DNA from: an uncultured Gammaproteobacteria bacterium
Lineage (GTDB): Bacteria; Pseudomonadota; Gammaproteobacteria; Arenicellales; JAANXG01
Length of the DNA: 64,000 nt
Direction: 5' to 3'
NCBI GenBank assembly: GCA_947259705.1
Contig: CAMYNL010000023.1
Span: 47,801 to 111,800, forward strand
Shown: positions 37,569 through 46,656 of the stretch, in pieces
Layout of the letters: every line of letters starts with the position of its first letter
Position numbering within the stretch: position 1 is the first letter of the stretch
The notes under the pieces: model-generated
The model's database searches: none
The model's input: the letters and a program-made list of their open reading frames with translations, nothing else
What the model was told of the DNA's origin: nothing
Program-made: the position numbers and the translations under genes

Positions 37569-38873
37569 TCATTCCACCTCCGGCAGGGTCCGCCCCAGCA
37601 GCGCGCCGGCGATCCCCAGCAACGACAGCAACAGGATGATTGCCGCCACCGACAACACCGAGGACATCGCGCCGGTGAGCCCGGCCAGCAGCAGGATGGC
37701 CCCGATCACGCTGTTGCTGACGGCCACGTAATCGGTGCGCCGGTTGCCGCCGGCGAGGTCGATGACATAGGTCTTGCGCCCTACCCGCACCCCGTCGTGG
37801 GCGATGCCCAGCACGAAGAACGCCAGCGGCATGAACCACAGCGTCGCAGTGAGCCCGGTCAGCTGATGGGCAGCAAACACCGCGGCCCCGGTTGCCCCGG
37901 CAAGGGTCGCCGACACCACCATGACAAGACGACTGGAACGGTCGGCGAAGCGTCCCCACAGCGGCCCGCTCAACAGGCTGGCGAGGCCCGCGGCCACCAC
38001 GAACAGCCCCAGCAGGTCCGGCGAGGCGCCGTGTTGCTGTTGCGCCAGCACCACGAAGTAGGGGGCCAGCAGGGCGGAACAGAGCAGCAGCGCGCGAGTG
38101 ATCACGAAGCGGCGGAAAGCGCGGTCGCTGCGCAGCAGATCCAGCCGCTTCACCGCCTCGTAGAGGGCATTGCCGCCGCCTCCGGTTTCACCCGGGAACT
38201 CGGTGATCCTGCTGTAGACCATCGCCGCCAGCAGCCACAGGGCGGCAGCGGTGAGAATCAGGCCGCCGTACAGCGTGGTCGTTCCGGCGCCGGTGTCCGC
38301 GTACATAAGCACCAGTCCCAGCGCCACGGTGACCAGGCCCGCAGCGCTGGCGCTGAGGCCGGCCACCTGACCACGTTTGCTCTTGGGGATGGTCTTGCCC
38401 AGCACGTCCTTGGCGGCCACCGAGCAGAGCCCACGGGCGAGGCTGAACACCACCAGGCAGGCGATGATGGCCCAGCCTGCCATCGCCCCTTCGAGGCTCA
38501 GCGCCACCGCGCCTATGGCCGCGATCGCGATGGCCTGGATCACGCTGCCGACCACCCACGCCCACTTGCGTAACGGCAGCCGGCGCACATAGCTGGCGAT
38601 CAACAGTTGCGGGATCAGAGAGCCGGACTCGCGGATCGGCACCAGCAGGCCGGTCAGGCCCACCGGCGCCTGGATGGCCGTGAGCACCCAGGCCAGGACG
38701 AGCTTGGGGCTGGCCACCGCATCGGCCAGCTTGGTCAGGAACTGCGCCACCAGCGTCAGCACGAAATTACCCGGCGTCTCGCGACAGGCCGCCGCGCTGA
38801 TTTCGGCGCAGACCCGCGCATCCTCCACGTCGGTCAGGCGCTCGTAGACGGTTTCGGACAGCGCCTTGTTCAT
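37569..38873 (-). CDS. Major facilitator superfamily transporter
   Basis: The product is 434 aa with about 12 predicted transmembrane helices. MFS-like loops are visible (SYVRRLPLRKWAW between helices 2 and 3; GRFADRSSRLVM between 8 and 9). Substrate is not readable. A soluble 35-residue N-terminal extension precedes the first helix. The start is ATG at 38873. It is flanked by unrelated genes on both sides. Confidence 0.85.
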   Translation of the reverse strand: MNKALSETVYERLTDVEDARVCAEISAAACRETPGNFVLTLVAQFLTKLADAVASPKLVLAWVLTAIQAPVGLTGLLVPIRESGSLIPQLLIASYVRRLPLRKWAWVVGSVIQAIAIAAIGAVALSLEGAMAGWAIIACLVVFSLARGLCSVAAKDVLGKTIPKSKRGQVAGLSASAAGLVTVALGLVLMYADTGAGTTTLYGGLILTAAALWLLAAMVYSRITEFPGETGGGGNALYEAVKRLDLLRSDRAFRRFVITRALLLCSALLAPYFVVLAQQQHGASPDLLGLFVVAAGLASLLSGPLWGRFADRSSRLVMVVSATLAGATGAAVFAAHQLTGLTATLWFMPLAFFVLGIAHDGVRVGRKTYVIDLAGGNRRTDYVAVSNSVIGAILLLAGLTGAMSSVLSVAAIILLLSLLGIAGALLGRTLPEVE

Positions 38874-39138
38874 GGTGTTCTTTTCCTGATGAGGGTCGGC
38901 GTGTCGGCGGCGTGCAAGCGCCGGACCGCCAGTTTAGCAAGCTGCGCCAGGCGTTTCCCAGCGCGCGTTCCACAGCGGCACCCGGGGGTCGCATTTCCCA
39001 ACAGACGGTAGACAAACCTTGCTAAAGTAACGCCGACGTCAGGCCACGCGGTCTCGACTTGCGGTAAGGCAGCAGCGGGCAGCGCCGGGGGCGGGTAGTC
39101 CGGGCCCGGCGGGCCATCAGCACGAATACGCAGACCCA

Positions 39139-40479
39139 ATGTTCAACATCGAGCGGATCAACGACTGGCTGTGGGGCACGGCGGGCGAGGCGCTGGCCGC
39201 GCCGCAGCGACTGTTGCGCAACGCGGCGCGGGTGCTGGCCCGGGTGATCGATGACATCACCCGGGGTGAATTGCAGCTCTACGCCATGAGCCTGGTCTAC
39301 ACCACCTTGCTGTCAATCGTCCCGGTGCTGGCGGTGAGCTTTTCGGTGCTGAAGGGATTCGGCGTCCACAACCAGCTGGAGCCCGTATTGCTGCAGTTCC
39401 TCGCGCCGTTGGGGGAAAAGGGCGCGGAGCTGGCGGACCGCATCATCGGCTTCGTGGACAACATCAAGGTCGGGGTGCTGGGGGCCCTCGGGTTGGGGCT
39501 GTTGCTGTACACCGTCATCTCCCTGCTGCAGAAGATCGAGCACTCGCTCAACGCCATCTGGCATGTCAGCAACGCGCGCAGCTTCGTGCGTCGCTTCAGC
39601 GATTATCTCAGTGTACTGCTGGTAGGGCCGGTATTGATGTTCTCCGCCCTGGGCCTGACCGGCGCGGTCATGAACTCGACTGCAATGCAGTGGCTGGCGG
39701 CCCACGAACCCGCCCATACCATCATCAGCGCGGCCGGACAGCTCATTCCGTATCTCCTGGTCGTACTCGCGTTCGCCTTTATCTACAAGATCGTGCCCAA
39801 CACCAAGGTGCGGGCGTCTTCGGCGCTGGTGGGCGCCGCCGTGGCCGGCGCGCTGTGGGAGGCGGTGGGTTCGGGCTTCGCCATGTTCATCGCCTCCTCC
39901 ACCAAATACACCGCGATCTATTCCAGTTTCGCCATCGTGCTGCTGACCATGATCTGGCTGTACCTGGCCTGGCTGATCCTGCTCATCGGCGCCAGCATCG
40001 CGTTCTACCACCAGTACCCGGCCCGCCTGAATCCGGCCTACGGCCGGCCTCTGGCCCCCAGGGCCATGGAGACCGCCGCCCTGGCGCTGATGGCGGCGCT
40101 GGGCGCCGCGCACCGGCGGCAGGGAGAGGACGCCACCGCCCAGGGCCTCGGCCAGCGCCTGGACCTGCGCCCGGAGCAGACCGAGGATCTGCTGCAGCGC
40201 CTGGCCGACGCAGGACTCATTGCCGCAGCCGGTGATGATGCGGACCATTATCTGCCGGCGGTGGACCCCGGCATGGTGACCGTGCGGGACATCCTGGCCG
40301 CGGTGCGTGGCGGTGACGAGGGCCTGCCGACCGGCGACAGTGATCCAGCACGGCGTGAGGCCGACGCGTTGATGACGGAAATCGACCGCGTCGTCGCCGA
40401 GCGCCTGAGCGGCATGAGCTGGCGCGAGTTGGTCAGCGCCGCCGAGTCCGCGGCGTCCGACACCGCGACAAGATCCTAG
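39139..40479 (+). CDS. YihY/BrkB-family membrane protein with C-terminal winged-helix-like domain
   Basis: The product is 446 aa. Residues about 30-300 hold six transmembrane helices with YihY signatures (LYAMSLVYTTLLSIVPVLAVSFS; YKIVPNTKVRASSALVGA; YSSFAIVLLTMIWLYLAWLILLIGA). Once annotated as RNase BN, the family is now considered a membrane protein of unclear function. The C-terminal ~130 residues (RQGEDATAQGLGQRLDLRPEQTEDL) resemble a winged-helix/DprA-like fold that some members carry. It is monocistronic on the plus strand. Confidence 0.9.
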   Translation: MFNIERINDWLWGTAGEALAAPQRLLRNAARVLARVIDDITRGELQLYAMSLVYTTLLSIVPVLAVSFSVLKGFGVHNQLEPVLLQFLAPLGEKGAELADRIIGFVDNIKVGVLGALGLGLLLYTVISLLQKIEHSLNAIWHVSNARSFVRRFSDYLSVLLVGPVLMFSALGLTGAVMNSTAMQWLAAHEPAHTIISAAGQLIPYLLVVLAFAFIYKIVPNTKVRASSALVGAAVAGALWEAVGSGFAMFIASSTKYTAIYSSFAIVLLTMIWLYLAWLILLIGASIAFYHQYPARLNPAYGRPLAPRAMETAALALMAALGAAHRRQGEDATAQGLGQRLDLRPEQTEDLLQRLADAGLIAAAGDDADHYLPAVDPGMVTVRDILAAVRGGDEGLPTGDSDPARREADALMTEIDRVVAERLSGMSWRELVSAAESAASDTATRS

Positions 40480-40503
40480 GGCCGCCGCGGTACGCCAACG
40501 CAT

Positions 40504-40520
40504 CCGGTCGTCCAGACCGG
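40504..40520. terminator. Short hairpin between convergent genes
   Basis: A 6-bp stem (CCGGTC/GACCGG) with loop GTCCA lies between the YihY gene and the nitroreductase gene, whose 3' ends face each other. It is weak and without a T-run. Confidence 0.35.
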
Positions 40521-40554
40521 CACCGCGCGCAGATGAATGGCCCGGCCTCGCTGC

Positions 40555-41160
40555 TCAGTCCGCCGCCAGTTCCGCCGGTTGTTCCCAGGCGCCTGCGAAG
40601 ACGATCTCCGCGAGCGGCTTGCGCGACCGTGCGCTGCGGTCGCGCTGCAGCACCTCGAGCGCCAGTTCCGGCGGCTCACCGGCGTAACCCAGGGCCAGCG
40701 CGGTGAGCGGTTTGTAGTCCTCCGGCACCGCGAAGCTGTTGCGTACCCGGTCCGGGTCGATGCCGATCATCTGGTGCACGCTCAATCCCCGTGCAGTCGC
40801 CTCCAGCGACAGGTTGGCCACCGCCAGGCCCAGGTCGTGTTCGGCGGCCGCGTTGGCAGCGCCGGTCTGCGTCAGCTCGCGCTTGACGATGCCCAGCGCC
40901 AGCACCGGCGCGTGCCGGGCCCAGGCCTGGTTGGCATCCCACAGGCAGTTGAGCAGGCGCTGGAATGCCTGCCGGTCGCTGCGCCGGGCGATAATGAACC
41001 GCCACGGCTGTTCGTTGTAGGACGAAGGCGCCCAGCGTGCCGCCTCGAACAGCGCCCGCAGGTCGTCGATGGCGATATCGCGATCAGCAAAGCCGTAGGG
41101 ACTCCAGCGCCGGGTGAGCAGCGCCTGGATCGGGTAGTCGGGTCGTGCAATCTTGGTCAT
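40555..41160 (-). CDS. Nitroreductase-family FMN oxidoreductase
   Basis: The product is 201 aa of the NAD(P)H-dependent nitroreductase fold. The RRWSPYGF N-terminus, ARWAPSSYNEQPWRFII (FMN-binding) and LSLEATARGLSVHQMIGID are typical. It likely reduces quinones or nitro-aromatics with FMN. It is the last gene of a pirin-DoxX-nitroreductase operon (18-base gap to DoxX), which points to quinone or oxidative-stress detoxification. Confidence 0.9.
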   Translation of the reverse strand: MTKIARPDYPIQALLTRRWSPYGFADRDIAIDDLRALFEAARWAPSSYNEQPWRFIIARRSDRQAFQRLLNCLWDANQAWARHAPVLALGIVKRELTQTGAANAAAEHDLGLAVANLSLEATARGLSVHQMIGIDPDRVRNSFAVPEDYKPLTALALGYAGEPPELALEVLQRDRSARSRKPLAEIVFAGAWEQPAELAAD

Positions 41161-41178
41161 CGTGCGGTCTCCGGGTGC

Positions 41179-41556
41179 TTATCGGTTGCCGCGCCGATCG
41201 AGGCTCCAGGCCCCGGCGCCGTTGGCCGCCAGCAGCAGGAAACCGCCGGCGATGCTGATGTTCTTCATGAACATGATCATCTGCATCTGGTCGCCGAAGT
41301 TGGCGTGGAACAGCACCGCTGCGGCAATCGAGAAGCCCGCCAGGGCCAGGGCGGCGAGGCGGGTGTGCCAGCCCACCGCGATCAGCAGGGGTGCCAGCAC
41401 CTCGAGCGCGATCACCAGCGGCAGCAGCATGCCCGGCACGCCCTGGGACTCCATGTAGCCCTGGGTCGCCGCATAGCCGCCGATCTTGCTCAAGCCCGAT
41501 GTGAGGAACATGAGTGATAATAGAATACGTCCAGAAAGTTCCAGCAGGTTGTTCAT
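41179..41556 (-). CDS. DoxX-family membrane protein
   Basis: The product is 125 aa with four transmembrane helices. LSGRILLSLMFLTSGLSKI, EVLAPLLIAVGWHTRLAALAL and FMKNISIAGGFLLLA are DoxX/MauG-group signatures. The ATG at 41556 is preceded by GGAG. Family members are linked to thiosulfate or quinone redox and to detoxification, but the activity here cannot be read. It is the middle gene of the pirin operon. Confidence 0.88.
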   Translation of the reverse strand: MNNLLELSGRILLSLMFLTSGLSKIGGYAATQGYMESQGVPGMLLPLVIALEVLAPLLIAVGWHTRLAALALAGFSIAAAVLFHANFGDQMQMIMFMKNISIAGGFLLLAANGAGAWSLDRRGNR

Positions 41557-41597
41557 GTGATTTCTCCGGTTGTTCGTCGAAGTCGGTGGGTCATCGT

Positions 41598-42287
41598 TCA
41601 AGGCAGGTCGAACAGCAGCGCATCGGTGTCGGCATCGGCGTGGAATTCGATACCGGACTCCCCGCTCAACGCCGCACCATCCCCCGCCGCCAGCGTCTCG
41701 CCGTTGACCCGCAGCTCGCCACTGATCACATGCACGAAGGCGGAGCGGCCCCTGGCCAGCGCCTGGCTTGCCGACTCCCCCGCGGCCAGAGACAGCCTGA
41801 AGAGCGCGGCGTCCTGGTGCAGCCGCATGGAGCCGTCGCGCGCATCCGGGGAGGCGATAAGGGTCAGGCCGAGGCGGTCGGGAAATCTCTTCTGCTGGTA
41901 GCCTGGATCGATGCCCAGCCGGTCCGGCTGGATCCAGATCTGCAGGAACTCCAGCGCTTCCGTCTGTGACGGGTTGTACTCGCTGTGGGTGACCCCGGTG
42001 CCCGCGCTCATGAGCTGGAACTCCCCGGCCGGCAGCATCTGCACGTTACCCATGCTGTCCTTGTGTTCGATGGCGCCGGTCTTGACGTAGCTGATGATCT
42101 CCATGTCACGGTGGGAGTGGGTGGCGAAGCCGGCCCCTGGCGCGACCTTGTCGTCGTTGATCACGCGCAGCGCGGAGACACCCATGTGGCGTGGGTCGTA
42201 GTAACCGCCAAAGGAAAAGGTGTGCCGGCTGTCCAGCCAGTTGAGCCTGGTAGGGCCGCGTTCCTCGCTGCGACGGATGTCGATCAT
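41598..42287 (-). CDS. Pirin-family protein
   Basis: The product is 229 aa: bicupin with the metal-binding motif FSFGGYYDPRHMG and HSHRDMEIISYVKTGAIEHKDS containing the His/His/Glu ligands. Bacterial pirins include quercetin dioxygenases (YhhW). I chose the ATG at 42287, which gives the normal pirin N-terminus (MIDIRRSEERG). First gene of the operon, divergent from the LysR gene, which is its likely regulator. Confidence 0.92.
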   Translation of the reverse strand: MIDIRRSEERGPTRLNWLDSRHTFSFGGYYDPRHMGVSALRVINDDKVAPGAGFATHSHRDMEIISYVKTGAIEHKDSMGNVQMLPAGEFQLMSAGTGVTHSEYNPSQTEALEFLQIWIQPDRLGIDPGYQQKRFPDRLGLTLIASPDARDGSMRLHQDAALFRLSLAAGESASQALARGRSAFVHVISGELRVNGETLAAGDGAALSGESGIEFHADADTDALLFDLP

Positions 42288-42341
42288 GCCTGCATAGTCT
42301 CCAGTCGATGTTGAGGGACGCAGGTTACCGGCCAAAAGAAG

Positions 42342-42383
42342 GTAAATAAATAGCTTACAGATTGAATATTTATTTACTATAAT
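42342..42383. promoter_or_regulatory. AT-rich palindrome and -10 box between pirin and LysR genes
   Basis: A perfect 11-bp inverted repeat (GTAAATAAATA at 42342-42352; TATTTATTTAC at 42367-42377) separated by 14 bases lies in the divergent promoter. A perfect TATAAT follows at 42378-42383, only eight bases before the LysR start codon. This fits an autoregulated LysR operator, and the LysR mRNA could be nearly leaderless. No good -35 box was found. Confidence 0.6.
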
Positions 42384-42391
42384 TTGACAAT

Positions 42392-43306
42392 ATGGATCGT
42401 TTCGCCGCCATGCGAGTCTTTGTCGAGGTGGTGGACGGCGGCAGCTTCACCACCGCCAGCGAACGTCTCGGGTTGTCGCGCGCCGCGGTGAGCAAGTCGG
42501 TGATGCAGTTGGAGGAGCACCTGGGCGCACGGCTGCTGAACCGCACCACCCGCCGGGTCAGTCTGACGGAGGTGGGCCGCGCCTACCATCAGCGCTGCCG
42601 GGAGATCCTCGACGCGGTGAAGGCGGCGGAAACCGTCGCCGCCCGCGCCACCGCCGACCCGCGCGGCACCCTGACGGTGAACGCCCCGCATTCCTTCGGC
42701 ACCCTGCACCTGGGGCCGGCGCTAGCGGCGTACTGCTGCCGCTACCCGCGGGTACAGGTGGCGCTGGCGCTCAATGACCGCTTCATCGACGTGGTCTCGG
42801 AGGGTTTCGACGTGGTGATCCGGATCGCCAGGCTGGAGGACTCCAGTCTGGTGGCGCAGCGCATCGCGCCGTGCCGCATCGTCCTGTGCACGGCCCCGGA
42901 ATACCTCGCCGTCCATGGCGCGCCGCAGGTCCCCCAGGACCTGGCGCTGCATGCCTGCCTGGTTTACACCAACACGCCGGGCGGCGACAACTGGGTGCTA
43001 TCGGGGCCGGACGGTGACGAAACCGTGCGCGTCAGCGGCCCGGTCTGCGCCGATAACGGCGAGGTTCTGAAATCGGCGGCGCTGGCCGGGCTGGGCATCG
43101 CCCAGCTGCCTACCTTCATCATTGGTCCCGAACTCGCCGCCGGCAGACTGGTGCCCGTCCTGCCGTCTCACCAACCACCGGCGATCACGGTGCACGCGGT
43201 GTACCCTTCACGGCGTCACCTGTCGGCGAAGGTCAGGACCTTCGTGGATTTTCTCAGCGCCTATTTCGGCGAGTCGCCCTCTTGGGACGGCGCGCTGCCG
43301 GCTTAG
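42392..43306 (+). CDS. LysR-family transcriptional regulator
   Basis: The product is 304 aa: N-terminal winged helix-turn-helix (FVEVVDGGSFTTASERLGLSRAAVSKSVMQLEEHLGARLLNR, about 7-50) and a periplasmic-binding-protein-like effector domain (about 90-290). It belongs to the large group regulating adjacent divergent operons; here the pirin-DoxX-nitroreductase genes. The inducer is unknown. Confidence 0.92.
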   Translation: MDRFAAMRVFVEVVDGGSFTTASERLGLSRAAVSKSVMQLEEHLGARLLNRTTRRVSLTEVGRAYHQRCREILDAVKAAETVAARATADPRGTLTVNAPHSFGTLHLGPALAAYCCRYPRVQVALALNDRFIDVVSEGFDVVIRIARLEDSSLVAQRIAPCRIVLCTAPEYLAVHGAPQVPQDLALHACLVYTNTPGGDNWVLSGPDGDETVRVSGPVCADNGEVLKSAALAGLGIAQLPTFIIGPELAAGRLVPVLPSHQPPAITVHAVYPSRRHLSAKVRTFVDFLSAYFGESPSWDGALPA

Positions 43307-43346
43307 TGTCGCGCGAAGTTGGTGGAGATAGCAGGACGGCCGAGGT

Positions 43347-43628
43347 TCAGGCGGCGTTGGCGCGCAACAGGATCCAGCCGCCCAGCACGATGAAGGCGAC
43401 CCCTGCTGCGATGTTGACCATGCGCGGGTCCAGCCAGCGGGCCAGCGCGCTACCCGCCACCACGCCCAGGCCGGCCGCCACCACCAGCGCCAGTGAGGCG
43501 GCGATGAACACCGTCATGGCGGTGTTCTTGCCTTCGGCGGCATAGAGCATGGTGGCGATCTGGGTCTTGTCGCCGATCTCCGCCAGCAGCACGGTGACGA
43601 ACACGGTGAGGAACCCCTGCCAGTACAT
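43347..43628 (-). CDS. Half-length GDT1/TMEM165 (UPF0016) transporter
   Basis: The product is 93 aa with three transmembrane helices and one copy of the signature EIGDKTQ (about 17-23). Full-length family members have two such repeats in one chain and move Mn2+/Ca2+. A single-repeat protein must pair with itself or another half. No second half is adjacent. It lies 21 bases downstream of ccmE, so may share its transcript. Confidence 0.82.
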   Translation of the reverse strand: MYWQGFLTVFVTVLLAEIGDKTQIATMLYAAEGKNTAMTVFIAASLALVVAAGLGVVAGSALARWLDPRMVNIAAGVAFIVLGGWILLRANAA

Positions 43629-43649
43629 GACGCGAGCCCGGCCGGCGGT

Positions 43650-44117
43650 CTACTGCACGGCGGTCTTGGCCTGCGTCCCCTGCACGCCCTGCTCGTGGGC
43701 GGTCTTCAAGGCATCAGCCACTTCCGGCGGCATGTAGTTCTCGTCATGCTTGGCCAGCACCTCGTCGGCCACGAACACGCCGTCCGCGCCCAGCCGGCCC
43801 TTGGACACGATGCCCTGACCCTCGCGGAACAGGTCCGGGAGGATGCCGGTGTACTGCACGGTCACCGCCTCCTGGGTGTCGGTCAATTCGAATCTCACCG
43901 TCAGCCCGTCGGCCTGCCGTTCGACGCTGCCCTCGGTCACCAGGCCGCCGAGCCGGAACGGATGGTCGGTGGGCGCCTTGCCCGCCCGCACCTCGGTGGG
44001 CGAGTAGAAGAACATCAGGTTCTCGTCGAACGCGGTCAGCGCCAGTCCGGTGGCGGTGCCGATCCCGGCCAGGATGATCAGCACCAGGTAAAGCCGCTTT
44101 TTTCTCCTCGGCGTCAT
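43650..44117 (-). CDS. ccmE: Cytochrome c maturation heme chaperone CcmE
   Basis: The product is 155 aa: one N-terminal transmembrane anchor (about 9-28), [10 protein letters not shown], the OB-fold core and the covalent heme-binding His124 in [13 protein letters not shown]. It carries heme from CcmC to the CcmF/H lyase in the periplasm. It is last of the ccmABCDE set here. Confidence 0.95.
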   Translation of the reverse strand: MTPRRKKRLYLVLIILAGIGTATGLALTAFDENLMFFYSPTEVRAGKAPTDHPFRLGGLVTEGSVERQADGLTVRFELTDTQEAVTVQYTGILPDLFREGQGIVSKGRLGADGVFVADEVLAKHDENYMPPEVADALKTAHEQGVQGTQAKTAVQ

Positions 44118-44199
44118 GATTTGGTCTACCTGTAAGGTTTGATTACTGGAATTCGCCAGATGCTAGTTTAAGGAATATGGGGTTTGTCCTTGTTCCAGT

Positions 44200-44385
44200 T
44201 CAAGAGTTCCGGGCCGCGCGCTCCTGCTGCCGCCGGCTGCGGCGCGCCTTGCGTGCCAGCTCGTCCAGCAGCCGCCGGCGCTGCCAGCGGGGCGCCAGCA
44301 GGTTGGCGACCAGCACCAGCGCCGCGATGCCGTAGGACATCCACACGTAGAAGGCATAGCCACCCATATGAAAAAACTCAGCCAT
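44200..44385 (-). CDS. ccmD: Heme exporter protein CcmD
   Basis: The product is 61 aa: FHMGGYAFYVWMSYGIAALVLVANLL helix followed by a basic cytoplasmic tail (RRSRRQQERAAR), the standard CcmD layout. It connects CcmE release to the CcmAB transporter. It overlaps ccmC by eight bases. Confidence 0.9.
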   Translation of the reverse strand: MAEFFHMGGYAFYVWMSYGIAALVLVANLLAPRWQRRRLLDELARKARRSRRQQERAARNS

Positions 44386-45124
44386 GATCGGCCTCCGCCA
44401 GCTCGGCGACCCAGCGGCTGTTGCGTTCCCGGGACAACAGCTCGCAGCGGGCCCGCATCAGCATGTTGACGATATAGAAGAGTTTGAATGCCAGCGCCAT
44501 GATCAGCAGCGGGACGAGCATGCGCACATCGATGGAGGGGGCGTCGAACTTGGTCACCGTGGGTCCCTGGTGCAGGGTGTTCCACCACTCCACCGAGTAG
44601 TGGATGAGGGGGATGTTGACCACGCCGACGATGGCGAGGATGCTGGCGGCCCGGGCCGCCTGCCGCTTGTCCTCGATGGCGCTGTATAGCGCGATCACGC
44701 CCAGGTAAAGGAACAACAGCAGCAGCTCCGAGGTCAGCCGCGCGTCCCACACCCACCAGGTGCCCCACATCGGCTTGCCCCACAGCGACCCGGTGACCAG
44801 GGCCAGGAAGGTGAACGAGGCCCCCACCGGCGCGCTGCTGATGGCGACCACCTCCGCCAGCTTCATGCGCCAGATCAGCGCGATGGCGCCGCATGCCGCC
44901 ATCACCACGTAGATGAACAGCGACATCCAGGCGCTGGGCACGTGGATGTAGATGATGCGGTAGCTCTCGCCCTGCTGGTAGTCGCTGGGCGCCACGATCA
45001 GACCCAGGTACAGCCCGGTCACCAGCAGGACCAGGCACAGGCCGCCCAGCCAGGGGATCAGACGTCCGGCGAAGCGGTAGAAATACGGGGGTGAACCCAA
45101 TTCGTGAAACCAGCGCATGAACAT
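44378..45124 (-). CDS. ccmC: Heme exporter protein CcmC
   Basis: The product is 248 aa with six transmembrane helices. The tryptophan-rich motif WGTWWVWD (about 120-127) and the two periplasmic heme-ligand His regions (YIHVPSAW, His61; IHYSVEWWN) are intact. It loads heme onto CcmE. Its start overlaps the ccmB stop (TAATG). Confidence 0.96.
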   Translation of the reverse strand: MFMRWFHELGSPPYFYRFAGRLIPWLGGLCLVLLVTGLYLGLIVAPSDYQQGESYRIIYIHVPSAWMSLFIYVVMAACGAIALIWRMKLAEVVAISSAPVGASFTFLALVTGSLWGKPMWGTWWVWDARLTSELLLLFLYLGVIALYSAIEDKRQAARAASILAIVGVVNIPLIHYSVEWWNTLHQGPTVTKFDAPSIDVRMLVPLLIMALAFKLFYIVNMLMRARCELLSRERNSRWVAELAEADHG

Positions 45125-45807
45125 TAGCTAAGACTCACTCTCAATGACGCGGCGGTGGCCAGCGGCGCCAGGCTCAGGGCCAGCACCAGCATGGCACCGA
45201 TGATATAAAGCTGCGCGGTGATCGGTATCCCAGCCGCCGCCGTGCTCACGGCATCGGAGGCGAAGATCAGCACCGGGACATACAGCGGCAGCACCAGCAG
45301 GGACAGGATGATACCACCGCGGCGCAGTCCCACGGTGAGGGCCACGCCCACCGCGCCGATCAGGCTGAGTATCGGCGTGCCCAGCAGCAGCGTCAGCACC
45401 AGCACGGCGATGGCGTCGCCCGGCAGCGACAGCAGTACCCCGAGCAGCGGCGCCACCACCACCAGCGGCAGCCCGGTCACCAGCCAGTGCGCCGAGATCT
45501 TGGCCACCACCAGCAGCGACACCGGATGGGAACTGAGCATCAACTGCTCCAGGGATCCGTCCTCGAAATCCGAGCGGAACATGCCGTCCAGGGACAGCAG
45601 CGCCGCCAGCAGCGCGGCGACCCAGATCACCCCCGGCCCCACCGCCTGCAGCATCGGTTTGTTGCTGCCCAATCCGAGTGGAAACAGCGCGGTGATGAGG
45701 ATGAAGAACAACAGGGGATTTGCGATCTCGGCGCGGCGCCGGTAGGCCAGTACCAGGTCGCGCTTGAGCAGTACGGCAAAGGCGCTGCGCAGCGATAGAT
45801 CGCTCAT
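45124..45807 (-). CDS. ccmB: Heme exporter protein CcmB
   Basis: The product is 227 aa from the ATG at 45807, which overlaps the ccmA stop by four bases. Six transmembrane helices, with FFILITALFPLGLG and the EDGSLEQLMLSSHP motif of CcmB. It forms the membrane part of the CcmAB ABC transporter. The longer in-frame extension upstream (to 45963) is inside ccmA and not real. Confidence 0.95.
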   Translation of the reverse strand: MSDLSLRSAFAVLLKRDLVLAYRRRAEIANPLLFFILITALFPLGLGSNKPMLQAVGPGVIWVAALLAALLSLDGMFRSDFEDGSLEQLMLSSHPVSLLVVAKISAHWLVTGLPLVVVAPLLGVLLSLPGDAIAVLVLTLLLGTPILSLIGAVGVALTVGLRRGGIILSLLVLPLYVPVLIFASDAVSTAAAGIPITAQLYIIGAMLVLALSLAPLATAASLRVSLS

Positions 45808-46418
45808 GACGACAGATTGATCCGCTTGGTATCGGGCAGCGCGACCCGGTGGTGGGTGGTCAGGGCCACCATACCCCCGGCCTCGCCGTGCTCCTGCATC
45901 AGCTTCTCGAAGCGGTCGATGCCGTGGCGATCCAGGGAGGTGAAGGGCTCGTCCAGCAGCCACAGGGTGGCACGAGTCACCAGCAGGCGGCCCAGTGCCA
46001 GGCGCCGCTGCTGTCCAGCCGACAGCGTGCGCGTGGGCACGTCATCGAGGTCATACAGGTCAAAGAACTCCAGCACGTCCTCGATCTCCACGTCCGGGTT
46101 GGGCTTGCCCATGGCACGGGCAATCCTGAGGTTTTCGCGCGGTGTCAGGTCCTGCTTGACCCCGTCGCGGTGGCCCACGTAGGAGACGTGCTCGTGGTAG
46201 TCGGGTCCCAGCTTGAAGATGTCCTCGCCACCCCAGCTAACCAGGCCCGCGTCGGGAAGGCGGATGCCGCAGAGTATGCGCAGCAGCGAGGTCTTGCCGC
46301 TGCCGTTGCGGCCCTCCAGCATGAGGATCTGTCCCGGTTGCAGCGAGAAGCCCAGCCCGCTGAACAGAACCCGCCCGTTGCGTTCACACTCGAGCAACTC
46401 GGCCGCTAGTTCCGGCAT
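45804..46418 (-). CDS. ccmA: Heme exporter ATP-binding protein CcmA
   Basis: The product is 204 aa from the ATG at 46418. ABC ATPase motifs are complete: Walker A GRNGSGKTSL, signature LSAGQQRRLALGRLL, Walker B LWLLDEPFTSLD and the switch His (THH). It powers release of holo-CcmE. First gene of the cluster; ccmF, ccmG, ccmH/I do not follow. Confidence 0.95.
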   Translation of the reverse strand: MPELAAELLECERNGRVLFSGLGFSLQPGQILMLEGRNGSGKTSLLRILCGIRLPDAGLVSWGGEDIFKLGPDYHEHVSYVGHRDGVKQDLTPRENLRIARAMGKPNPDVEIEDVLEFFDLYDLDDVPTRTLSAGQQRRLALGRLLVTRATLWLLDEPFTSLDRHGIDRFEKLMQEHGEAGGMVALTTHHRVALPDTKRINLSS

Positions 46419-46656
46419 GGCGATCCCGGTTCCGTGAGCCTGAGTGCGACGGGTTCTGTCCACAGCGGCGTGTGCGCTTGGTGCGGCATCATTGAGGAGC
46501 AACTGTTGAGGTGGGCTGGGCGCTTCGTGCGCGAACAAGAAAAGCATTCGGTTAAACGATTAATTTTACCGGTTTCCGGGCCGCGGGGCCAACTCGAGCT
46601 GACTGCTTCGCTGCCACCGGGCGATAATTCAGTGCACTGCCATCGAGGTACCGCTC

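Noticed and set aside
45808..45963. Extended start for CcmB
   Set aside because: The extra 52 residues lie in the CcmA gene in another frame; the ATG at 45807 gives the normal CcmB N-terminus and the usual ATGA overlap.
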